In this document: positions 8,501 through 12,539 of the stretch, in pieces
How positions within the stretch are numbered: position 1 is the first letter of the stretch
Layout: each line of letters starts with the position of its first letter
Assembly: GCA_041629655.1 (NCBI GenBank)
Contig: JBFKMV010000158.1
Span: 1-12,539 of the forward strand
Direction: 5' to 3'
Source: JBFKMV01 sp041629655
GTDB taxonomy: Bacteria; Acidobacteriota; Polarisedimenticolia; Polarisedimenticolales; Polarisedimenticolaceae
Length of the DNA: 12,539 nucleotides
The notes under the pieces: generated by a model
What the model saw: the letters and a program-made list of their open reading frames with translations, nothing else
Told to the model about the DNA's origin: nothing
Database searches by the model: none
Program-made: the position numbers and the translations under genes

Positions 8501-8674
8501 CCCCGGGACGCCGGTCACCGCGGTCACGCGCCCGCCGCGATAGGGTCCGATCGAGCGATACTCGAGCGCCTTCAACACGTCGGGGTCGAACGCCGGCTCC
8601 ACCCCGGCCGCCGGGAGGGCGGCCGCTACCGACAACGTCACCACGCCGAGCCACCATCGCACGCTTGCCGTCAT
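5507..8674 (-). CDS. Secreted BNR/Asp-box beta-propeller protein (VPS10/sortilin-like, WD40/YVTN/BNR family)
   Basis: This 1055-residue protein has a Sec signal peptide (about residues 1-24, hydrophobic WWLGVVTLSVAAALPAAG). Eleven Asp-box motifs of the S-x-D-x-G-x-x-W/F type are seen at residues 75, 130, 181, 239, 287, 333, 374, 519, 586, 639 and 686, which is the signature of sialidase/sortilin-type propeller blades. The spacing suggests one very large or two stacked propellers, followed by GRSFWILDD at 721-729. Residues about 770-895 form a FlgD/Fn3-like beta-sandwich (VAPGTYQIRLRRG), and 901-1040 is a charged, probably coiled helical tail. No sialidase Arg triad or FRIP motif was recognised, so it is more likely a binding or scaffold protein than a hydrolase. 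The start ATG overlaps the stop of the upstream sulfatase-like gene, with a weak GGGGGA at 6 bases, implying translational coupling. The family is common in environmental GC-rich bacteria; function is unknown. Confidence 0.9.
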   Translation of the reverse strand: MTASVRWWLGVVTLSVAAALPAAGVEPAFDPDVLKALEYRSIGPYRGGRVTAVTGVPGHPGTFYMGSTGGGVWKTTDAGLSWKNVSDEHFKSGSVGAIAVAESDPNVVYAGMGSACIRGNVSAGDGVYRSTDAGETWTHAGLPEAGQIGRIRVHPRNQDLVYVAALGHAFGPNAERGVFRSADGGKSWEQVLFVSERAGAVDLAMDPNNPRRLFAAIWQAERKPWTLIGGGPDSGLWRSTDGGDTWEPVEQGLPEGVTGRIGVSVSAARPGLVYALVEAEDGGLFRSDDGGKKFRRINEDRNFRQRAWYYTHVFADPVDADTVYIANVGLWRSTDGGQDFQFIRAPHGDHHDLWIDPRDNSILINGNDGGANVSVNGGATWSTQANQPTAEFYRVTVDDQFPYRVYGAQQDNSTVSVPSRTTGSGITRQDWFTVAGCESAHIAVDPRNPDITYGGCYGGSIERHDRATGQGREILTYPQLAVGQAASGLRYRFQWNAPIRLSPHDPNVLYHCSQFVHRSIDEGQSWEIVSPDLTRNDASKQDYAGGPITRDNTGVEVYGTIFAFEPSPHRPELLWAGTDDGRVHVSRDNGTSWQEITPRQMPEWATVNMIEPSAHDPGRVFLAVQRYRMDDFRPYVFRSDDYGKSWKLLTDGNNGIPAGHFVRVVREDPDRKGLLYAGTEFGVYVSFDDGRRWQSLQLKLPATPITDLAVKERDLVVATQGRSFWILDDLTPLHQLSADIAKRETHLFAPRDAYRLGGGFSFGGRGEPAGQNPPAGVLVHYLLAGEPAEGEELLLEILDAAGNELRSFSSLKPERRAWSPWVQFFPELAEPKKLSAEKGLNRFVWDLRLPDAELVDKTILWGAARGPRVAPGTYQIRLRRGDWSETRSVRVLADPRLATTPEDFADQFALARRIWEALTESHHALERVRDARQQVEDLARRLTEAGHGEGIAQAAERVTAPLTALEQRIHQTQSTAGQDILNFPPQLDNQLLALQSTVESADARPTDGSHERFAELRAELDELLGELRRIRESELAGFNERVRATGAPAVIVAGP
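7664..7687 (-). repeat. 24-base exact repeat, copy 1, encoding an Asp-box blade motif
   Basis: These 24 bases are identical to 7946-7969. Both copies encode LWRSTDGG in frame (residues 330-337 here and 236-243 in the other copy), 94 residues apart, in the BNR propeller gene. The identity extends to codon choice, which fits blade duplication or gene conversion. Confidence 0.8.
7946..7969 (-). repeat. 24-base exact repeat, copy 2, encoding an Asp-box blade motif
   Basis: Identical partner of the repeat at 7664-7687, offset by 282 bases (94 codons). It encodes residues 236-243 of the propeller protein. Confidence 0.8.
8671..8674 (-). promoter_or_regulatory. ATGA stop/start overlap coupling the sulfatase-like gene to the propeller gene
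   Basis: On the - strand the four bases read ATGA. TGA ends the LTA-synthase-like protein and ATG starts the BNR propeller protein. With only a weak GGGGGA ribosome site (8681-8686) for the second gene, re-initiation by ribosomes finishing the first gene is likely. The two should be made from one transcript in a linked ratio. Confidence 0.8.
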
Positions 8675-11037
8675 GGTCTATCCCCCAATCCGAAGTCCCG
8701 GGTCGGTGCTGATCCGGGAACCGGTCCATTATCGCCGCGCGTATCCCGACCCGTCCGATCCTGTTTCGCCCCCTTCTCGACACCGACGTCGTGGACGGCG
8801 ATGCCCGGCGCAGCGGTGGCGGGCCCGAGCGCCAGCTCGGCGCGCTCGAACTCGAGACGCATCCCGGTGCCTTCGAGCCGGGTGGCCCACAGCCGGCACT
8901 CCAGCGCGTGCAGCGGCGCGTGGGGCGTATAGGCGTAACGGATCGTCACGCGGTCGCCACTGTCGAGCTCCGGGAACTCGCGGGCGAACAGGCGCTCGTC
9001 GAGCTGCACCAGGTCGTGCTCCAGTTTCAGGCGGCCCGGCCCCCCGGTGATCCGCACCCGCAGGTCCACCTCGACCCGCGCGCCCGCCCCGACGGCGATC
9101 GACTGGCCCGCCATCAGGAGCTGGGGCTCTCCGGCCACGGCGGTTGCTCGATCGAGCAGGGGCACGGCGCCGCGGCCCAGCAGCGCGTAGCGTCCGCTCG
9201 TGCGTGCCGGCCCGGCGGAAGCGCCGCTGGCACGGGCGATCCGCCGCAGGAACTCGGCGTCCTCCGGACCGACGGGAACACGACGGCGCTGCGGGTCGAA
9301 CGGGCCGCGCTCCGTCAGCTCGAAGCGCATGCACTCCTCGAAGCTCTCCCGGCACAGCACCAGGCCGCCGGCGCCGTCCAGCCCGCCCACGGTCCCGAGG
9401 AACGTGTTTCCGAAGGCCAGCGGCCGGCCGGTGTCGTACGAGCGGAACACGCTGCGGCCGCCGAAGCGCGCCGCCTCCTCCGGGTAGCCCAGGTAGTCCA
9501 GCACGGACAGGGCCAGATCCATCTGCGCGTACGGCCCGTCGACGATCCGCCGCTCGCCCGAGGGGAGCAGCGCGGCGAGAAAGCTCCAGTTCTGGCTCAG
9601 CATCTTGGTTACGTCGTCGGTGCCGCGGCGGATGCCCATCGACTCGTCGGACGTGATCAGCACCAGGGTGTCCTGCAACACGCCCATCCGGTTGAGTTCC
9701 GGAACGAACGGGGCGAAGGCGCGATCGAGGTACTCCATCGCCCGTCCCGGTGTACCGACGGCGTGGCCACTGTCGAAGTCGTCCGGGACCACCCCGGGGT
9801 GGTGCGTGCCCACGTTGAGCAACGCCAGGAACCACGGGCGGTCCCCCTGCCGGAGCTCGCGCACCATGTCGAGGCTCTGCTCGAAGAACGCGCGGTCGTC
9901 AACGCCCCACTGGTTGCGCGCATAGGACGTGCCGAACCACTCCTCGCCGTGGACCCGCGCGAAGCCGATCCGCGACATGAACTGGTCCTTGAGCATGAAC
10001 CCGAGCGGCGCGGCCTGCAGGTACACGGTCTCGTGGCCCGCGTCGCGCAGGGCCGCGGGCAGGCAGCGCACACCGCCCGAGACGACGTACTCCGACATCT
10101 TGGGCGGCCCCGTGATCAGCCCGGGGTAGTCGCCGCACAGGATCGCGTACTCGCCGCGATTGGTCTGTCGTTGCTGGGCGATGAAATCGGGAAACAACAG
10201 CCCGCGCTCGACGATCCGCCCGAGGCGTTCCATCCGGATCACCGGCCGGATGCCGAGCGGCGCGGCGACCGGCTCGAGATGGGCGCCGGAGACGCTCTCG
10301 AGCATGATCAGCAGCACGTTGTGACGCGGATGGCCGAGGGGAACGAGCGGGTCGCCGTCCAGCTCGGCGCCGGCGGCTCTCGCGCCGGGACCGACCGGCG
10401 CGTCGCTTCCGGTGCCGGCGTGAGGCAGCGTGGGGCGGACCAGCGCCCGCAGGTTCTCGTGAACGACGTTAACCTGCCGCCAGGGCAGCGTGCCGGGGTC
10501 CAGCGGCCACACCAGACCGGCGACCCACAGCACCAGCGCGGCAATGGCGAACGGCCGCAGGCGGAACCGGGCCTCGCCGCCCCGGAGCGCCAGCCAGCCC
10601 AGCAGCAGCGAGCCGGCGAGCACCGCCGCCGGCAACAGCGGTCGCGACAACGCGAGCGCCGAACCCCTCAAGAACGTCCAATTCCACAAGTAATGCAAGT
10701 GCTGTAGGCCGACGACTCCTTCCAGGGCCTTGACGTGCTCGTAGTTCGCGTGCGCCAGCAGGGTCCAGAACGGCAACACGACCCACACCACCCAGCGTCC
10801 GCGACGGGCAACGGCGGCGATGACGAGAGTCAGCACGACCGCGGCCAGCACGTCGAACAGCACGCCGCGCAAGTCCTGCGACGCCGGGCGGATACCGCGT
10901 TCGATGAGCAGCGCGGCGCGCATCGAGAGCGGAGGCGTCAGCGTCGCCGCAAGCAGCAGTCCATGACGCGACGGGCTCGTGGGATCCGACGTTCGACTCA
11001 ACGTGGCGCGCGCCTCCGATGACGGCAGTCTACACAC
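8671..11037 (-). CDS. Membrane-anchored LTA-synthase/sulfatase-like (AlkP superfamily) phospho- or sulfo-transferase/hydrolase with extra C-terminal beta domain
   Basis: This 788-residue protein has about five membrane segments near residues 24-45, 57-77, 82-97, 133-151 and 161-178. An extracytoplasmic AlkP-superfamily domain (about 238-545) follows, the layout of LtaS and phosphoglycerol transferases. Landmarks are HNVLLIMLES (Glu247, metal), QRQTNRGEY (Thr292, aligning with the catalytic Thr), NVGTHHPG (His412/413, substrate side) and LITSDESMG. In the last, Asp464 is followed by Glu465 where LtaS and sulfatases have Asp-His. Residues about 615-740 look like a carbohydrate-binding-type beta-sandwich, then a disordered charged tail. 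The start at 11037 is GTG with a weak ribosome site. A TTG at 10999-11001 has GGAGG 11 bases upstream (11013-11017) and gives a protein 12 residues shorter that keeps all membrane segments; it may be the true start. The substrate is unknown; transfer of a phospho-head group to an envelope glycan is an inference. It overlaps the propeller gene. Confidence 0.87.
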   Translation of the reverse strand: MCRLPSSEARATLSRTSDPTSPSRHGLLLAATLTPPLSMRAALLIERGIRPASQDLRGVLFDVLAAVVLTLVIAAVARRGRWVVWVVLPFWTLLAHANYEHVKALEGVVGLQHLHYLWNWTFLRGSALALSRPLLPAAVLAGSLLLGWLALRGGEARFRLRPFAIAALVLWVAGLVWPLDPGTLPWRQVNVVHENLRALVRPTLPHAGTGSDAPVGPGARAAGAELDGDPLVPLGHPRHNVLLIMLESVSGAHLEPVAAPLGIRPVIRMERLGRIVERGLLFPDFIAQQRQTNRGEYAILCGDYPGLITGPPKMSEYVVSGGVRCLPAALRDAGHETVYLQAAPLGFMLKDQFMSRIGFARVHGEEWFGTSYARNQWGVDDRAFFEQSLDMVRELRQGDRPWFLALLNVGTHHPGVVPDDFDSGHAVGTPGRAMEYLDRAFAPFVPELNRMGVLQDTLVLITSDESMGIRRGTDDVTKMLSQNWSFLAALLPSGERRIVDGPYAQMDLALSVLDYLGYPEEAARFGGRSVFRSYDTGRPLAFGNTFLGTVGGLDGAGGLVLCRESFEECMRFELTERGPFDPQRRRVPVGPEDAEFLRRIARASGASAGPARTSGRYALLGRGAVPLLDRATAVAGEPQLLMAGQSIAVGAGARVEVDLRVRITGGPGRLKLEHDLVQLDERLFAREFPELDSGDRVTIRYAYTPHAPLHALECRLWATRLEGTGMRLEFERAELALGPATAAPGIAVHDVGVEKGAKQDRTGRDTRGDNGPVPGSAPTRDFGLGDRP
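11013..11017 (-). promoter_or_regulatory. Ribosome binding site favouring an internal TTG start of the sulfatase-like gene
   Basis: GGAGG on the - strand lies 11 bases before TTG at 10999-11001, in frame at residue 13 of the longer reading. It is a better ribosome site than anything before the GTG at 11037, where only a CGGAGT is seen. Confidence 0.4.
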
Positions 11038-11103
11038 ACTCCGACCGCGTGACTTTTATCGACTATCGGGGTCTGTTGAAGACGACGATTCTTGCTTCAC
11101 TTA

Positions 11104-11118
11104 ACGCATTTTTTGCGT
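11104..11118. promoter_or_regulatory. Inverted repeat ACGCA-N5-TGCGT, possible operator or hairpin
   Basis: Perfect 5-base arms (11104-11108 and 11114-11118) flank five T bases. It sits about 65 bases before the sulfatase-like start and 215 before the Cys-rich-repeat start. That position suits a transcription-factor site for the divergent pair. The T-only spacer would also form a simple hairpin loop. Confidence 0.3.
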
Positions 11119-11169
11119 GCAAAGCGACCTCTATTGCGGTACAAATAACGAACGGGTCATCTCAACTTG

Positions 11170-11320
11170 CGCACCACGAGTGCGAGTGAAATACGCGGAC
11201 GAACAAAGTCCGCGCCGACATCGGTGACAGCGTCAAATTGTTTAAGGAGCTTATCACCTGCGACAGGGGGATAAGAAAACCGCATCGGGGTCCGGTCGAC
11301 CCAAGAACCCCGCAACATGC
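11170..11320 (+). promoter_or_regulatory. Structured 5' leader with four consecutive hairpins
   Basis: Four stems follow one another ahead of the Cys-rich-repeat gene. (1) CGCAC/GTGCG, 11170-11184, 5-base loop. (2) CGCGGAC/GTCCGCG, 11194-11214, 7-base loop. (3) CTTATC plus CCTG pairing with CAGG plus GATAAG, 11250-11275, 3-base loop. (4) GCAT plus GGGG pairing with CCCC plus ATGC, 11282-11320. Within the last, GGGTC (11288-11292) can instead pair with GACCC (11298-11302), which excludes the GGGG/CCCC pairing (11308-11312). The outer stem ends directly against the ribosome site at 11321. It matches no riboswitch consensus I could recall. Function as a cis-acting RNA is inference; DNA-binding sites or chance are alternatives. 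Confidence 0.4.
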
Positions 11321-11326
11321 AAGGAG
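11321..11326 (+). promoter_or_regulatory. Shine-Dalgarno site of the Cys-rich-repeat protein gene
   Basis: AAGGAG lies 7 bases before the ATG at 11334 and fixes that start. It abuts the 3' arm of the last leader hairpin, so folding there could control ribosome access. Confidence 0.8.
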
Positions 11327-11333
11327 AGCACTG

Positions 11334-12539
11334 ATGAGGAGAGGTTCTAGGCCATGTAGCATCGCACCCGGCAACGCGCTGGGTGCGCTACTGCTGACCG
11401 CTGCCCTGGCCGTTGGATTGACGGGCGTCGCGCTCGCCGACGGCAACGCCATTCTGGGCCCGCCGAGCATCGCCATCGCGGCCGGCTCCGGCGTGTCGGT
11501 CGGGGGCACGGGACTCGTCAGCCAACCGGGCACGCTGGACATCACCGTGCCGGGCGGCGTCACCATCAACCAGACCCTGCTCTACTGGGAGGGTCGCGGA
11601 GCGCCCGACGACACGATCGTCGTCGACGGCAACCTGATCACCGGGACGCTGATCGGACAGAGCGCGCCCGGGCTGACCAACGTCTCGTCGGCCTATCGTG
11701 CCGACATCACCGCGCTGGGCCTCGTGGCGCCCGGGTTCAACTCGCTGACCGTCAGCGGGCTGACCTTCGGACACCGCAACGACGGCGCCGGCATCCTGGC
11801 GATCTGGGACGACGGCACCGCCTCCAGCGTCGACATTCGCGACGGCGACGACTTCGCCTGGATGGACGGGCCGAACGCGGACCTCCAGAACGCGGTGGCG
11901 CAGACGTTCAACTTCGATCCCGCCGGGGCCGACCGCACCGCGAAGTTCTACATGTTCCTCGCGGACGGCACGAACTTCCGGCCCGACGACCTGGTGATCA
12001 CCACCTCGGCCGGCGACACCACCACCTGCAACGAGGCGCGGGGCCGCAACGGCGAGTCCTACGACGCGTTCGGGGTCGACGTCACGGTTCCGGCCGGCTC
12101 GTCCTCGGTGACGGTGCAGCCCTTCTCGCGTGACGACAACTGCGGGTTCGGCTCGCAGCCCGACTCCTTCGCCTGGCACGTCGGCGCGTTCGTGATCGAG
12201 ACCGTGGCCGTCTGCGGCGACGGTCAGATCAACCAGCCCGGCGAGACCTGCGATCCTCCGGGTTCGCCTGCGGGCGCCAGCGGCAACGAGTGCCGTGACG
12301 ACTGCACCGTCTGCGGCGACGGCGTGCTCGACGCCGGCGAGGAGTGCGACGACGGCAACAACGACAACTTCGACGGCTGCCGTAACGACTGCTTGCTGCC
12401 GATCTGCGGCGACGGCATCCTCGATCCGGGCGAGACCTGTGATCCTCCGGGCGAGCCGGCCGGACAGCCGAACGAGTGCCGCGACAACTGCACCTTCTGC
12501 GGCGACGGCGTGCTCGACGCCGGCGAGGAGTGCGACGAC
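11334..12539 (+). CDS. Secreted protein with beta-rich N-terminal region and alternating Cys-rich (DUF4215/myxococcal disulfide-type) repeats (3' end missing)
   Basis: The frame is open to the last base, giving 402 residues with no stop. A Sec signal peptide covers residues 1-35 (hydrophobic ALGALLLTAALAVGLTGVALA, cleavage before Asp36). Residues 36-290 are Gly/Asp/Thr-rich and predicted beta-sandwich (for example QTLLYWEGRGAPDDTIVVDG, FNSLTVSGL, GAGILAIWDDG), with Cys232 and Cys270 possibly paired. I do not recognise this domain with confidence; it recalls surface-protein modules of the DUF3344 kind. From residue 294 come Cys-rich units CGDG...PGE.CDPPG or CGDGVLDAGEECDDGN, starting at residues 294, 327, 358 and 389 and alternating in type. 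Such repeats are found in exported proteins of Myxococcota and other GC-rich bacteria and may be followed by a C-terminal anchoring signal, which would lie beyond the window. The start is ATG with AAGGAG at 7 bases. Probably an extracellular or surface protein; role unknown. Confidence 0.88.
   Translation, partial: MRRGSRPCSIAPGNALGALLLTAALAVGLTGVALADGNAILGPPSIAIAAGSGVSVGGTGLVSQPGTLDITVPGGVTINQTLLYWEGRGAPDDTIVVDGNLITGTLIGQSAPGLTNVSSAYRADITALGLVAPGFNSLTVSGLTFGHRNDGAGILAIWDDGTASSVDIRDGDDFAWMDGPNADLQNAVAQTFNFDPAGADRTAKFYMFLADGTNFRPDDLVITTSAGDTTTCNEARGRNGESYDAFGVDVTVPAGSSSVTVQPFSRDDNCGFGSQPDSFAWHVGAFVIETVAVCGDGQINQPGETCDPPGSPAGASGNECRDDCTVCGDGVLDAGEECDDGNNDNFDGCRNDCLLPICGDGILDPGETCDPPGEPAGQPNECRDNCTFCGDGVLDAGEECDD
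12213..12539 (+). repeat. Alternating two-type Cys-rich repeat array (A-B-A-B, runs off the right edge)
   Basis: Units begin at TGC codons at 12213 (type A, 33 residues), 12312 (type B, 31 residues), 12405 (type A, 31 residues) and 12498 (type B, cut). Type A carries CDPPG and NECRD; type B carries GEECDDGNN and DGC. The first 42 bases of the two B units (12312-12353 and 12498-12539) are identical, so the B-to-B period is 186 bases (62 residues). The A units share GGCGAGACCTG and GATCCTCCGGG. Near-identity at the DNA level implies recent duplication of an A+B pair. Confidence 0.85.

Larger units (their letters stand above)
11038..11333. other. Divergent intergenic region (296 bases) between the sulfatase-like and Cys-rich-repeat genes
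   Basis: This is the most AT-rich part of the window and must carry promoters for both directions. No convincing -35/-10 pair was found. The best + strand hexamer is TACAAA at 11140-11145 with only a poor -35; on the - strand GATAAA at 11054-11059 is similarly weak. The right half is dense in inverted repeats (listed separately). No protein gene, tRNA or known riboswitch class was recognised. Confidence 0.6.

Noticed and set aside
5507..8674. Sialidase function for the BNR protein
   Set aside because: Asp-boxes alone do not imply sialidase activity. No FRIP motif, Arg triad or catalytic Tyr/Glu pattern was recognised, and the overall layout fits sortilin-like propellers.
6534..8932. Very long alternative frames (about 745-749 codons) on both strands across the propeller gene
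   Set aside because: The propeller frame carries a signal peptide and eleven Asp-boxes. The alternatives are Arg/Pro/Gly-rich shadows without domains.
8791..10707. 638-codon + strand frame opposite the sulfatase-like gene
   Set aside because: The - strand frame has membrane segments and AlkP motifs. The + frame is a His/Arg/Gln-rich shadow with no plausible ribosome site or signal.
11221..11330. Possible c-di-GMP (GEMM) riboswitch before the Cys-rich-repeat gene
   Set aside because: The conserved GEMM blocks (CACAGGGCAAACC and GGGACGCAAAGCC types) are absent, and the stems do not fit its layout.
11317..11334. Mini-frame ATG-CAA-GGA-GAG-CAC-TGA overlapping the real ATG
   Set aside because: Only five codons, no ribosome site of its own, and it contains the Shine-Dalgarno of the real gene; most likely chance.
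11338..11372. AGAGGTTCTAG resembling the start of a preQ1-I riboswitch
   Set aside because: It lies inside the coding region just after the start codon and lacks the pairing partner and the A-rich tail with CTAA needed for the preQ1-I pseudoknot.
11388..12179. 263-codon - strand frame opposite the Cys-rich-repeat gene
   Set aside because: The + strand frame has a Shine-Dalgarno, signal peptide and Cys repeats. The reverse frame has the composition of a GC shadow.

Overview
The window is a GC-rich bacterial segment with strong G/C bias at third codon positions, which is why long open frames also appear on the strands opposite the real genes. It holds five protein genes: three complete, one cut at the left edge and one cut at the right edge. 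All five products look exported or membrane-bound. A large beta-barrel-like protein, a lipobox and Sec-type signal peptides point to a Gram-negative (diderm) organism. Calcium-binding Asp-rich repeats, DUF11/SdrD-type domains, Cys-rich 'CGDG...GEECDDGN' repeats, BNR-propeller proteins and amicyanin-like lipoproteins occur together in GC-rich Acidobacteriota, Myxococcota/deltaproteobacterial and some gammaproteobacterial genomes. I cannot place the organism more precisely from this sequence. No tRNA, rRNA, transposase, integrase, phage gene or CRISPR array was seen.

Layout, left to right. (1) Bases 2-4510, + strand: the 3' part of a giant surface protein made of thrombospondin-3-like repeats, a DUF11 domain, an SdrD-B-like domain, a FlgD-like Ig domain and an outer-membrane-barrel-like region of about 875 residues. 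(2) A GC-rich hairpin at 4512-4558 lies between two convergent genes. (3) Bases 4575-5366, - strand: a cupredoxin lipoprotein with an amicyanin-like copper site. (4) Bases 5507-8674, - strand: a secreted 1055-residue BNR/Asp-box (VPS10/sortilin-like) propeller protein. (5) Bases 8671-11037, - strand: a membrane-anchored LTA-synthase/sulfatase-like enzyme whose stop overlaps the propeller gene's start (ATGA). (6) A 296-base AT-richer divergent intergenic region, 11038-11333, with a series of hairpins ahead of the next gene. (7) From 11334 to beyond the right edge, + strand: a secreted protein with a beta-rich N-terminal region and alternating Cys-rich repeats.

How the genes may work together: the LTA-synthase-like gene and the propeller gene are almost certainly co-transcribed and translationally coupled, and the cupredoxin gene follows 140 bases later, possibly with its own promoter. 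The flanking + strand genes are separate units encoding surface proteins. The theme is cell-envelope and extracellular function. The least explained elements are the coupled sulfatase/propeller pair, which has an Asp-Glu in place of the family's usual Asp-His metal motif, and the structured leader before the Cys-rich-repeat gene.
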